Positions 1-9,230 are shown, numbered from the stretch's first letter. The stretch: DNA of 11,690 nucleotides from Parafilimonas sp. (GCA_025927795.1 JAICKT010000108.1:1-11690); one strand, 5' to 3'. Program-made: numbers and translations. The notes: generated from the letters alone by a model not told the origin.

Positions 1-2407
1 CCAGCAGGCTCTTAATATTTTCTTCAAGATAGCCAACGTTAAAAGGTTTTGTTATATAAGAATCTGCAAGTTCTTTCATACCTTCTATCTGTGATTGAAT
101 AGATGTTTTTGCAGTTAAATGAATAATGGGAATATGAGATGTTCTAACATCCGTTTTTAAAATATGTGTTATAGCAAAACCATCTTTGCCCGGTAACATT
201 AAATCGCAGATAATCAAATCCGGTATTATATCAAATGCCTGTTGCACTGCAGTAACACCATCATCGGCTTCTATAATTTCATAGTGTCGGCTTAAACGTG
301 CCTTGAGAAAGCATCTTAGATCAACATTGTCTTCAATAATTAAAATTGAATTATCAGTTGAAAAATAGGCAAGTTCATTTTCGTATTCCTTGTCTGCCAG
401 TAAATCAGATGTATATACTTTCTGATCTTCGTAGAAAACAATATTCGATTTATTTATTGATGTATCTCTGGCCGGAGTTTCGGTTTTAATGAGATCATCG
501 TTTTCAAGTGGCAGTGTTATAATAAACTTCGTGCCCTTCCATTTTTCACTTTCAATACTAATAGTTCCCCGGTGAAGTTGTATTAATTCTTTTGATACAG
601 CCAGTCCTAATCCTGATCCTCTATAGTTTTCATGTTCTCCCTGATAAAATAATTCAAAAGCATGTTCAACAGAAGTTTTGCTCATGCCAATGCCATTATC
701 TTCAACAATTATTTTAACGGTTTTATCCGTTTCATTCTTTTCAAGAAATATATATATATATCCGTTGTCTTCTGTAAACTTGAAAGCGTTTGAAAGAAGG
801 TTAAACAATACTTTATCAAGCATAGTTTCATCAAACCAAACATTCAAAGTGGTTTGGCTGGTAAATAAACGAAGGTCTATGTTTCGTTTGTGTGCAATGT
901 TTTTATAAGCTTCAATAATCTGGTTTAAAAAAGAAACAATATCATTTTGCGAAACTTTAATTTTCAACTTATCAATTTCAATTTTTCTGAAATCCATTAA
1001 TTGATTGATTAACTTTAAAAGTCTTAGCGAATTTTTTTGAATCAATGATAAACTCTTACCTGCAATGCGTACAATTTTTTCATTTTCATATAAGTCTTCC
1101 AGCGGCGCCAGGATTAATGTAAGCGGTGTTCTTAATTCGTGAGACAATTTTGTGAAGAACTGAATGCGTGCTTCGTTGGCTTCATTTGCTTTTTTGCCAA
1201 GTTCAATTAACTGCTCACTTTGTTTTAAAATTTCCTCGTTTTTTAACGCCAGCCGTTTGGTAATCTTTTTATTTTCCCGCAAATAATAAAACAGAATGAA
1301 ACCAAAAATCAGTGCTAACGCTAATGATATAGAAATAGCGTAAATAATATCTGTTTGGTTATTGGTAATTATCTCCTGTTCTTTAATTTTTTTCTGACCG
1401 CGTTCAATATCGCTTTGTAAAGCCGCAAGTTTTTCATCCTGGAGGCGCATTACTCTTACGTTGGTTGAATCAATCACTGTTATGGCAAGCTGATTTTCTC
1501 TTTTGAAAGGTTTGTTTTCGAGAATAGTAGCGGCTGTTTGAATAGCTTCTTTTCCACCGGTAGGATAGAGAATGGTAGCTTCTAATTTTCCTTTTTCAAC
1601 AAGGTCAATGCCACCATTCACCCCAGGCAATCCATCAACGCCGATTATTTTTATTTTACTTGTAATGCCAAGTTTATTGCAAGCATTATACGTTGAAAGT
1701 GCAAGCCTGTCGTTCTGTGCAAAGATTAATTGAATGTCAGGATGTGTTTTTAAAAATAGCGTGGCGTTTTCATTTGATGGATTCTCATCGCCCTTTTCAT
1801 AAATTTTTCCAACGTAATGCAGTTTATTAAAATCCTTCAACGTTTTTATAAATCCTTCATGCCTGTCTATATCGGCGGAAGAACCGGGTATATCAGATAT
1901 CTCAAGCACATTGCCACCATTTTTTAAAATTGAGTTTGCAAAAGAGGCAGCTGTAGCGCCAACGTCAAAATTACTGCCACCTACATAAGCAGTATAATTT
2001 TCAGACAATGTTCTCCTGTCAACAATAATTACTTTAATCCCTTTATCAAATGCTTCTTCAACAATTGGCGTAATGGGTGCTGCTTCCTGTGGTGAAACAA
2101 TCAGCAAATCTATTTTTTCATCAATCAATTCCTGTATTTGCTGAATTTGTTTTTTTGTATTTCCGTTTGCATCTTTAAAAACAAATTTTACTTCCGGGTG
2201 AAAAGCAAGTTCTCTCTTCATTTCTTCAACCATGGTTTGCCGCCATTTGTTAACCATTGTGCATTGAGAAAATCCAATAGTATAAACCTTTTTCTTGTTC
2301 GCTTCATTGCACGATGAAAGCAGCAATAAGTACAAGCATAATGCAACAAGTATAATACGTGTTAATATATTTTGTTTAAAGGAAATAAGTTTCGGAAGAG
2401 CCGGCAT
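1..2407 (-). CDS. Hybrid two-component sensor with periplasmic sugar-binding domain (BT1754-like), 3' end cut by window edge
   Basis: I read this open frame by translating the minus strand: 802 codons without a stop, running off base 1. The ATG at 2407 directly follows an in-frame TGA, so no earlier start is possible. Order of parts: hydrophobic signal ending in a lipobox-like LLSSC (Cys33); type I periplasmic-binding-protein domain of the RbsB family, about 41-320, with D130-R131, R182, N232-D233 and D258 where this family contacts sugars; a helical stretch; one membrane helix, 354-376; a dimerisation helix with the phospho-acceptor His423 in SHELRTP; an ATPase domain with N540, DNGIG 570-574 and GSGLGL 597-602; and a receiver from about 687 with acidic E692/D693, phospho-acceptor D735 and K787. 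An AraC-type DNA-binding domain normally follows in this family but lies outside the window. It would detect a periplasmic sugar, by analogy with BT1754 fructose, and activate the divergent transport and GH32 genes. Architecture is certain; the ligand is inferred. Confidence 0.95.
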   Translation of the reverse strand, partial: MPALPKLISFKQNILTRIILVALCLYLLLLSSCNEANKKKVYTIGFSQCTMVNKWRQTMVEEMKRELAFHPEVKFVFKDANGNTKKQIQQIQELIDEKIDLLIVSPQEAAPITPIVEEAFDKGIKVIIVDRRTLSENYTAYVGGSNFDVGATAASFANSILKNGGNVLEISDIPGSSADIDRHEGFIKTLKDFNKLHYVGKIYEKGDENPSNENATLFLKTHPDIQLIFAQNDRLALSTYNACNKLGITSKIKIIGVDGLPGVNGGIDLVEKGKLEATILYPTGGKEAIQTAATILENKPFKRENQLAITVIDSTNVRVMRLQDEKLAALQSDIERGQKKIKEQEIITNNQTDIIYAISISLALALIFGFILFYYLRENKKITKRLALKNEEILKQSEQLIELGKKANEANEARIQFFTKLSHELRTPLTLILAPLEDLYENEKIVRIAGKSLSLIQKNSLRLLKLINQLMDFRKIEIDKLKIKVSQNDIVSFLNQIIEAYKNIAHKRNIDLRLFTSQTTLNVWFDETMLDKVLFNLLSNAFKFTEDNGYIYIFLEKNETDKTVKIIVEDNGIGMSKTSVEHAFELFYQGEHENYRGSGLGLAVSKELIQLHRGTISIESEKWKGTKFIITLPLENDDLIKTETPARDTSINKSNIVFYEDQKVYTSDLLADKEYENELAYFSTDNSILIIEDNVDLRCFLKARLSRHYEIIEADDGVTAVQQAFDIIPDLIICDLMLPGKDGFAITHILKTDVRTSHIPIIHLTAKTSIQSQIEGMKELADSYITKPFNVGYLEENIKSLL

Positions 2408-2710
2408 TCATCGGTGTTTATCTACTAAGTTAATTTGTTTTAAAAAAATAAACTTAAATATTTAAACAAACTTTATTAATAAAACATATATGGCTGAACT
2501 TGTTTTTTTATTAAACGAATCAATTTTAAAAACCAGTGATACAAAATTGAAATTGCGTTCATTTTACACAATTATAAATTCATGATTATCAGAACAATTG
2601 ATTTTTGTTTTATTTGAAAGTATTTGATACAATATCAAAATTGTTTTTTTTCTCACACAGATATTATTGCAGCATAATCTAACTCTTCGGTAAACAAATT
2701 TTCCCTATTC
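2408..2710. promoter_or_regulatory. Divergent intergenic control region between sensor and transporter genes
   Basis: These 303 AT-rich bases separate the minus-strand sensor from the plus-strand transporter, so promoters for both directions should lie here. I see no coding potential. I could not find an exact match to the Bacteroidota -7 element TAnnTTTG with a properly spaced -33 TTTG in either direction, so I do not mark promoters. The region contains a perfect 7-base inverted repeat at 2623-2639, a second copy of the word TGATACAA at 2537-2544 (the first is inside the palindrome, at 2625-2632), and a run of eight T at 2644-2651. Neither flanking gene has an evident Shine-Dalgarno site, as is usual in this phylum. 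Confidence 0.6.
2623..2639. promoter_or_regulatory. Candidate operator palindrome TTTGATA-CAA-TATCAAA
   Basis: Two perfect 7-base arms flank a 3-base spacer, centred 80 bases before the transporter start and 224 bases before the sensor start. The position suits a binding site for the locus regulator or a second repressor. Hybrid sensors of this class bind DNA through AraC-type domains, which often use direct rather than inverted repeats, so a LacI-type or other dimeric regulator is an alternative. The background is very AT-rich, which raises the chance of a fortuitous match. Confidence 0.35.
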
Positions 2711-4048
2711 ATGAACAAGAAAAAAGTTTTGTTTTGGAGCATTGTTGTAGCGCTCGGAGGATTTCTTTTTGGCTTTGATACGGCTGTAATTTCCGGGGCC
2801 GAGGAAGCCATTCAGCAACATTGGAAACTTAGTTCAATACAACAAGGGTTAACTATTTCTATTGCTTTAATAGGTACTGTTATCGGTGCGCTTACCGGCA
2901 GTTTACCGGCAGATAAATTTGGTCGCAAAGCCACGCTCGTTTTAATAGCAATAAGCTATTTGTTAGCTTCAGTTGGAACGTCTGTTTCTATCAACTGGTA
3001 CACCTTTCTTTTATTTCGTTTTATTGGTGGTCTTGCAGTTGGCGCATCGTCAGTTACTGCGCCGGTTTACATATCAGAAATCTCTCCTGCAAAATACAGG
3101 GGCAGGTTAGTAATGATGTTTCAATTTAACGTGGTGCTCGGCATATTGCTTTCTTATTTTTCAAATTATCTGGTAGGATTATTTTTTAATGATGTTAGTT
3201 CCTGGCGTATAATGCTGGGTGTTCAGGCAATACCTTCATTAATATTTCTCATCTTATTAAAATTTATTCCCGAAACACCGCGATGGCTTATTTTAAAAAA
3301 GAATGATATTGAAAAAGCTGCCGGCATTTTAAAAATTGTTAACCCTGAAAATTATGAGAAAGATATAGATGAAATCATAACAAATAAAAAAGAAGAAAAT
3401 AAAAGTTCTGGTGTTAATGTATTATTTGCAAAGAAAAACAAGCTGCCGATTTTTCTTGCGATTTGTTTTGCAGTTTTCAACCAGGTTTCTGGTATCAACG
3501 CAATTATATATTATGCTCCAAGAATTTTTGAAATGGCAGGCTTGGGAAGGCAATCCTCATTGCTTTCAACAATAGGTATTGGGGTAACTAACTTTTTGTT
3601 CACCCTTATTGCAATAAATTTTATAGATCGCATTGGCAGACGCACATTAATGATAATTGGTTCAATTGGTTTAATAGGAACGCTTGGCCTTGTATCGAAA
3701 ACTTTTTATGTACAGGATTTTTCAGGCTTTGCAATTATTATTTATTTAATGATATACATCGCCTTTTTTGCCTTTTCTCAGGGCGCAGTAATCTGGGTTT
3801 TTATTTCGGAAATTTTTCCAAACGATGTTCGCGCTAAAGGACAAACGTTAGGTAGCACAACGCATTGGTTAATGGCTGCTATCATAACTTTTTTATTTCC
3901 CGTGCTTGCTGAAAAATTGGGAGGTGGCAATACATTTCTGTTTTTTGGTGTAATGATGATTTTACAGCTATTGTTTGCCTTAAAAATTATGCCTGAAACA
4001 AAAGGGAAATCGCTTGAACAAATTGAAAGAACACTTATTCTTCATTAA
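2711..4048 (+). CDS. MFS sugar-porter family monosaccharide/proton symporter (probable fructose importer)
   Basis: This 445-residue inner-membrane carrier would bring a monosaccharide into the cytoplasm with protons. It carries the sugar-porter hallmarks in order: a first helix with GGFLFGFD; the loop 2-3 motif DKFGRK at 68-73; helix 4 RFIGGLAVG followed by YISEISPAKYRGR ending near 132; PETPR at 187-191; the helix 7 sugar-contact segment QVSGINAIIYYAP at 258-270; DRIGRR at 306-311, the second-half repeat of the loop motif; WVFISEIFP at 362-370; and PETKG at 428-432. Length and the twelve-helix layout are normal for bacterial xylose, arabinose, glucose or galactose porters, and the family motifs do not fix the substrate. 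Its place beside a GH32 gene and an RbsB-type sensor points to fructose. It is the first plus-strand gene after the control region and probably heads the operon; the SusC gene follows after 160 bases. Confidence 0.93.
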   Translation: MNKKKVLFWSIVVALGGFLFGFDTAVISGAEEAIQQHWKLSSIQQGLTISIALIGTVIGALTGSLPADKFGRKATLVLIAISYLLASVGTSVSINWYTFLLFRFIGGLAVGASSVTAPVYISEISPAKYRGRLVMMFQFNVVLGILLSYFSNYLVGLFFNDVSSWRIMLGVQAIPSLIFLILLKFIPETPRWLILKKNDIEKAAGILKIVNPENYEKDIDEIITNKKEENKSSGVNVLFAKKNKLPIFLAICFAVFNQVSGINAIIYYAPRIFEMAGLGRQSSLLSTIGIGVTNFLFTLIAINFIDRIGRRTLMIIGSIGLIGTLGLVSKTFYVQDFSGFAIIIYLMIYIAFFAFSQGAVIWVFISEIFPNDVRAKGQTLGSTTHWLMAAIITFLFPVLAEKLGGGNTFLFFGVMMILQLLFALKIMPETKGKSLEQIERTLILH

Positions 4049-4208
4049 TCATTCCGTACATTTTATGCAAAACAATAATCAAAATATTCACTGTACATAT
4101 CCTGTTAATTCACCTGATATAACTTTTTCAAAAACTGTTGACAGAGCCCCTCCATTTTTATTAAACGACATTAAAATTTTTCAATTTTTTAATAATAAAA
4201 GAAAAGTT

Positions 4209-7200
4209 ATGAGAATATTGTTAACTATTATATTGATCTTGTTTGTAACAATCTGTTTTGCTCAGCAAAAAGAAATAATAGGTCATGTTATTAATAAATC
4301 AACAAATGAACCTCTGCAAGGTGTAACAGTAACCAGTAAAGAACAAACTACGCTTACCGACTCAACAGGAAGATTTTCAATTATGGCTTTACCTGGCGAG
4401 ACGCTTACGGTATCTTATGTTGGGATGAATACTTTAAATATTGCTGTTCCCGGCAATGGAACAGAAATGCAAATAGCTATGGCTGAGAGTACTTCTGATT
4501 TAAATGAAATTATAGTTACTGGTTACAAATCAGAAAGAAAAGTAGATCTTACAGGTGCTGTTTCCGTGGTTAATATGAAGGATGTTAAAAACGTTCCAAC
4601 CACAAGCCCAATGTTAGCTTTACAAGGACAGGTACCTGGGTTATACGTTCAAAAGGATGGATCTCCCACAGGAGCAAACGGTGGTGCACCAACAATATTA
4701 ATTCGCGGTGTAAATACATTGGGTAACACCAATCCACTATATATTATTGATGGTGTACCAACAACGCGTTATGAAGATTTTGCCAATCTTAGCATTACTT
4801 CCATTGCATCAATACAAGTGTTAAAAGATGCCTCCGCTTCCTCCATTTATGGTTCACGTGCTTCCAATGGAGTTATTATTGTTACTACAAAAAATAGCGG
4901 CAGTGGAGACAAGGTGAGTATTCAACTTAATTCAAGCCTAACTTTTCAAACAGAAAAGCCCTGGCAGGAAAAGGTTTTAAATTCTTATGACAGAGGAGTT
5001 GCATTATGGCGGGCTGCTGTTAATGATGGTACAGATCCTAACGGGTTGGTTAGCCAGATTTATCAATTTGACTGGAACGGCGATTTCAACAACCCTGTTT
5101 TGAATAAAGTAATTATCGCTCCTTTTGTTGGCGCAACGGGAACGGGCGATTCCAATTTTACACCATTTAAAGGACCGTTTTCAGGAACGGATAGTTTGGA
5201 GCCGGTTGGTAATACTAATTGGCAGGATGCTTTATTTAAAACGGCTGCAATATCATCAACTGATCTTGCAATATCTGGTGGCAATTCAAAAAATGGTTTC
5301 TTAACTGATCTTGGATATTATAACAACAACGGGCTGATCGTTTTTACCAAATACGAAAGATACAATGCAAGAATAAACAGTCATGCATCGGCATTTAATG
5401 ATAGATTTAGGTTTGGTGAAAATCTGCAAATAGCCAGAACGTCGCAGATCAATTCTGCTAATGATGTTGGCGGTGCACCAAGCCCAGGCCTTGCTTTATC
5501 ACTTGCACCAACTATTCCTGTTTACAAAACTGATGGAACGTATGCAGGACCAAGAGGTGCCGGTTATACTGACAGGAACAATCCTGTTGATGTGCAATAT
5601 TTAAACCGTTTCAACACAAACAATCAGCTTCTTCTTGTTGGCAATGTTTATATGGATATTGAAGTGATCAAAAATCTTGTTTATCATTCAAGTTTAGGAT
5701 TTGATTATTCTGACTTGCGAAACAAAAATGCCGCATTAATTGGCGATGAAGGTCCTGTAAGATCGTTCAACAGTCTTGCTTTGCAGCAGTCGAAGGACTT
5801 AACTTTCACCTGGACGAATACCTTAAATTATAATTTACAGCTTAAAGAACATCACATAAATCTGTTAGCGGGTACAGAAGCTATCCGCGAAGACTTCTCA
5901 ACGTTTGGTGCAATGACCACCAACTTTGCACTTCAACAAATTGACTATCTCCAGTTAAGCGCAGGCTCTGGTTCGCAAACAGATAATGGTTCAGCCACTG
6001 GTTACCGGTTGCTTTCTCAATTCGGTAAAATATTTTATGGCTATGCTGACAGATATCTTGCTTCTGTAACTGTTAGACGAGATGGCTCGTCTCGTTTCGG
6101 TACCAATAATCCGTATGGTATTTTTCCGGCTTTTACACTTGGATGGAGAATCAATAATGAAAATTTCTTTAAAGCAACAAATGTTTCCAATTTAAAATTA
6201 CGTGCAGGTATTGGAAAAGTAGGTAACCAGGAGATAGGCAACCTTTCAGCTTATACATTATTGCAGGCAAATTATGGTACATCAAGCCCTGCTTTTCCAC
6301 AGTGGCTTAATACAGGAACTGCTTATGATTTATATGGCGTGAATACGGGTCAGTTACCTTCAGGTTTTGTGCAGGTTCAACGGGGAAATCCTAATTTAAA
6401 ATGGGAGTCAACTGTTGAAACCAATTTAGGCCTTGATTTTGGGTTTTTGAATGAAAGTATAACAGGCTCTTTTGATTACTTCATCAGAAAAACAAGCGAT
6501 ATTTTAATACAACCACCGGTTGCTGCTGTTTTGGGCGAAGGGCAACAACAATTTTTAAATGGCGCAAATGTAAATAACAAGGGTTGGGAAGCTGTGCTTA
6601 GCTATAATCATAGAACTAATACTGGTTTCTCGTACACTATAACTGCAAATGCAAGTCACTGGCATGATAAGGTTACAAGCATACCAGACGATGTGCGCGC
6701 AGCATATCCTGGTGACGCAAACCATTCTATTGTTGGTCATTCGCGCTTTTCAATTTTTGGTTATGAAACAGATGGTATTTTTCAAACTGCAGACGAAGCA
6801 GCAAAAGCACCTACACAGCCCGGTGTGTTAGATGGTACGTTAAAAGGTGCCGGTCGTTTAAGGTATGTTGATTTAAATAATGATGGTATTATTGATGCAA
6901 ATGATCAAACATGGTTAGGAACAACCTTGCCAAAACTTGAATATGGTCTTCGCATTGATCTTAGTTATAAAAGTTTTGATCTTACATTATTTGGTTCCGG
7001 AGTTGCAGGCAAAACAAGTTTTGATCCAAACAAATTCGCAAACGATTTTGTAAATGCAAGAACCAATTTTGGCCCTGGTACTTTAGATGCGTGGACGCCA
7101 CAAAACACAGGCTCATCTATTCCGGCTTTAAGCTTGTTAAATCATAACGGCGAAGACAGAACATCCAACTTCTACTTCGTAAATGCGTCTTATTTCAAGC

Positions 7201-7403
7201 TGCGGAATGTTCAGATAGGATATAACCTGCCGCAACATCTTTCTAACAGTATTAAAATGCAGGGATTAAGAATTTATGTATCCGGGCAAAACATCTTTGC
7301 ACTTAAGCCAAAAGAGTTTACATCCAAAGATCCTGAGCGAACAGACTTTAACACATGGCCAAATCCTACAGCATACACTATTGGTCTCAATGCAACCTTT
7401 TAA
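4209..7403 (+). CDS. susC: SusC/RagA-like TonB-dependent outer-membrane transporter
   Basis: The symbol is used at family level. The protein forms the outer-membrane barrel that imports glycan fragments, powered by TonB, with SusD as its lid. From the ATG at 4209 it has 1064 residues: a signal peptide ending near CFA-QQ (18/19); a carboxypeptidase-D-like beta-sandwich (about 21-95) common to SusC proteins; the TonB-proximal segment EIIVTGY at 100-106; a plug domain with RGVNTLGNTNPLYIIDGVP at 166-184 and NGVIIVTTK at 220-228; then a long barrel ending in YTIGLNATF with the terminal aromatic expected for barrel assembly. There is no N-terminal STN signalling domain, so control by an anti-sigma/ECF pair is unlikely, which fits the neighbouring hybrid sensor. 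The frame stays open upstream to a TTG at 4014 and has another ATG at 4065, but only the 4209 start places a standard signal peptide at the N-terminus. Substrate is inferred from the GH32 neighbour. Confidence 0.95.
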   Translation: MRILLTIILILFVTICFAQQKEIIGHVINKSTNEPLQGVTVTSKEQTTLTDSTGRFSIMALPGETLTVSYVGMNTLNIAVPGNGTEMQIAMAESTSDLNEIIVTGYKSERKVDLTGAVSVVNMKDVKNVPTTSPMLALQGQVPGLYVQKDGSPTGANGGAPTILIRGVNTLGNTNPLYIIDGVPTTRYEDFANLSITSIASIQVLKDASASSIYGSRASNGVIIVTTKNSGSGDKVSIQLNSSLTFQTEKPWQEKVLNSYDRGVALWRAAVNDGTDPNGLVSQIYQFDWNGDFNNPVLNKVIIAPFVGATGTGDSNFTPFKGPFSGTDSLEPVGNTNWQDALFKTAAISSTDLAISGGNSKNGFLTDLGYYNNNGLIVFTKYERYNARINSHASAFNDRFRFGENLQIARTSQINSANDVGGAPSPGLALSLAPTIPVYKTDGTYAGPRGAGYTDRNNPVDVQYLNRFNTNNQLLLVGNVYMDIEVIKNLVYHSSLGFDYSDLRNKNAALIGDEGPVRSFNSLALQQSKDLTFTWTNTLNYNLQLKEHHINLLAGTEAIREDFSTFGAMTTNFALQQIDYLQLSAGSGSQTDNGSATGYRLLSQFGKIFYGYADRYLASVTVRRDGSSRFGTNNPYGIFPAFTLGWRINNENFFKATNVSNLKLRAGIGKVGNQEIGNLSAYTLLQANYGTSSPAFPQWLNTGTAYDLYGVNTGQLPSGFVQVQRGNPNLKWESTVETNLGLDFGFLNESITGSFDYFIRKTSDILIQPPVAAVLGEGQQQFLNGANVNNKGWEAVLSYNHRTNTGFSYTITANASHWHDKVTSIPDDVRAAYPGDANHSIVGHSRFSIFGYETDGIFQTADEAAKAPTQPGVLDGTLKGAGRLRYVDLNNDGIIDANDQTWLGTTLPKLEYGLRIDLSYKSFDLTLFGSGVAGKTSFDPNKFANDFVNARTNFGPGTLDAWTPQNTGSSIPALSLLNHNGEDRTSNFYFVNASYFKLRNVQIGYNLPQHLSNSIKMQGLRIYVSGQNIFALKPKEFTSKDPERTDFNTWPNPTAYTIGLNATF

Positions 7404-7424
7404 TTCATCAAAAAAAATTATTGT

Positions 7425-9176
7425 ATGAAATATTATGGAATTAAAATAATAATTGCTGCAGCTATCATACTATCTATGGGTTGCAAAAAATACCTTGACT
7501 ATAAACCACAGGGAGCTCTATCGGCATCAGACCTTTCATCACCGGAAGCTGTTGATGGTCTGGCTACGGCGGCCTATGCGGGCATTGCTAACGATTGGTG
7601 GGATGCACCAATTACAAGCATGTGGGAATATGGAAGTATTCGTTCCGACGACGCTTATAAAGGTGGTGGCGATATAGGTGATCAACAGCAACTTGATAAA
7701 TATGAGCAATTCTATCTTGTTAATTCATCCAACAACGGCGCCGGTGATTTTGGCTTTCCCGGTACATGGATAAGAGCTTATGGCGCTATATCAAGAATAA
7801 ATGCTGCATTAAGAGCTCTGAATAATTTAACTGATGCAGATTTTCCGAAGAGAACTACGCGCATTGGCGAAATGCACTTCCTGCGCGGGCACATGTATTT
7901 TTTATTGAAAGAATTATTTAGAAACATTCCATGGTTTGATGAAACAGTATCGGAAGACGATATACTAAAAGTGCCCAACACAATGTCTAATGATTCTTTG
8001 TGGGAAAAGATTGCCGGAGATTTTCAGGTTGCCATTAATGACCTTCCTGAAACACAACCGGGCGAACCAGGCAGAGCGAACAAATTTGCAGCAGAAGCCT
8101 ATCTTGCCAAAGTAAGATTGTTCGAGGCTTATAAGCAGGATGATAATTATACTGTAACAAGTATTGATGCAGATAAATTACAGGATGTAATTAAACTTAC
8201 AGACGACGTAATTAATTCCGGCTTATATAAATTGAATGATGACTTTTCCTACAATTTTTTAGATGGTCACGATAATAGCCCGGAATCAATATTTGCAATA
8301 CAATATTCTATTAATGACGGAACGCAAATAGGCGGGCGGTTAAGTATGTCAACAAGCTTAAATTATTTTGCAGGTGCACCACAATATGGCTGTTGTGCTT
8401 TTCATGTTCCATCCCAAAATATGGTGAATGCGTTTAGCACAGATGCAAATGGTTTACCTCAGTTTACAACATTTAATAATAAGGTATTAACAGATGCAGA
8501 CCTTACAACAAATGGTCAAACGGTTGATCCGCGTATTGATCATACTATCGGTATACAAGGTCATCCGTTTAAGTATGATGCTGCCATTCCGTACGATCAT
8601 AGTTGGGAAAGATTAGCCGGTGTATATGGTGGGTTTGGTACAATGAAAGAATTACAATTGGCATCATGTCCTTGTTTTAAAAAATTGGGTCCTTTCTATG
8701 GCACTTCCGTTAACATGGATGTAATACGCTATGATGATGTGTTGTTAATGAAAGCAGAAGCTGAAATTCAGTTAAATGATCCACAGGCAGCACTTCCATT
8801 AATAAACCAGGTTAGAGCACGAGCCGCACAGATAAGTCCATTGGTTAAAAAAGCTGATGGTACATATCCATCGAATTATAAAATTGATATTTATAAACCC
8901 GGCGTAAACATACCAACCTGGGATAAGGCTACAGCGTTTACTGCATTGCAATGGGAAAGAAGAATGGAGTTCGCAATGGAAGGATATAGATTTTTTGATC
9001 TTGTTAGATGGGGTATTGCAGAACCGGTATTGAACAATTATTTCAGTGTTGAAAAAACAAGACATCCATTCTTAAGCAGCGCACATTTTACGCACGGTAC
9101 GAATGAATATTTTCCAATACCACAAGAACAAATAACTTTTACTAATGGATTATATAAACAAAATAATGGTTATTAA
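7425..9176 (+). CDS. susD: SusD/RagB-like glycan-binding outer-membrane lipoprotein
   Basis: This is the surface lipoprotein partner of the SusC protein encoded 21 bases upstream; tight SusC-SusD pairing marks one transcript and one complex. It has 583 residues, a little above the usual 500-550. The signal peptide ends in the lipobox LSMGC with Cys20 as lipidated residue, followed by KK and the common start YLDYKPQGALS. The helical N-terminal region and the C-terminal RagB/SusD region are both evident: YDDVLLMKAEAEIQL at 436-450 with NQVRARA soon after, and the signature ERRMEFAMEGYRFFDLVRWG at 511-530. Two close cysteine pairs, C323-C324 (YGCCAFHVPSQN) and C415/C417 (SCPCF), stand out; I believe the first occurs in other SusD relatives but cannot check. 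It should bind fructan at the surface; specificity cannot be read from the sequence. Confidence 0.95.
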   Translation: MKYYGIKIIIAAAIILSMGCKKYLDYKPQGALSASDLSSPEAVDGLATAAYAGIANDWWDAPITSMWEYGSIRSDDAYKGGGDIGDQQQLDKYEQFYLVNSSNNGAGDFGFPGTWIRAYGAISRINAALRALNNLTDADFPKRTTRIGEMHFLRGHMYFLLKELFRNIPWFDETVSEDDILKVPNTMSNDSLWEKIAGDFQVAINDLPETQPGEPGRANKFAAEAYLAKVRLFEAYKQDDNYTVTSIDADKLQDVIKLTDDVINSGLYKLNDDFSYNFLDGHDNSPESIFAIQYSINDGTQIGGRLSMSTSLNYFAGAPQYGCCAFHVPSQNMVNAFSTDANGLPQFTTFNNKVLTDADLTTNGQTVDPRIDHTIGIQGHPFKYDAAIPYDHSWERLAGVYGGFGTMKELQLASCPCFKKLGPFYGTSVNMDVIRYDDVLLMKAEAEIQLNDPQAALPLINQVRARAAQISPLVKKADGTYPSNYKIDIYKPGVNIPTWDKATAFTALQWERRMEFAMEGYRFFDLVRWGIAEPVLNNYFSVEKTRHPFLSSAHFTHGTNEYFPIPQEQITFTNGLYKQNNGY

Positions 9177-9208
9177 ATTTTATAATAAGAGGTGTGGTAA
9201 TAAAAGAC

Positions 9209-9230
9209 AAGGGAGGTTTCTACCTCCCTT
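9209..9230 (+). terminator. Stem-loop after susD, possible terminator or transcript-end element
   Basis: The arms AAGGGAGGT and ACCTCCCTT pair perfectly over nine bases around the loop TTCT, starting 32 bases after the SusD stop. A run of six T comes about a dozen bases further on (9242-9247) instead of directly after the stem, so it is not a textbook intrinsic terminator. It could end or weaken transcription before the GH32 gene, or protect the 3' end of the susCD message and so set unequal expression within the operon. Confidence 0.6.

Noticed and set aside
678..908. Plus-strand open frame of 76 codons
   Set aside because: It is antisense to the histidine kinase ATPase domain, whose motifs are intact on the minus strand.
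2521..2549. CAATTTT/AAAATTG inverted repeat with a 15-base spacer in the control region
   Set aside because: The arms are low-complexity AT sequence and the spacer is long, so chance is a sufficient explanation.
4137..4142. TTGACA box resembling a sigma-70 -35 element before susC
   Set aside because: Bacteroidota primary sigma factor uses TTTG/TAnnTTTG, and no fitting -7 element follows.
4014..4208. TTG-initiated start for SusC overlapping the transporter gene
   Set aside because: The extension is not signal-like and precedes an ordinary signal peptide that begins at the 4209 ATG.
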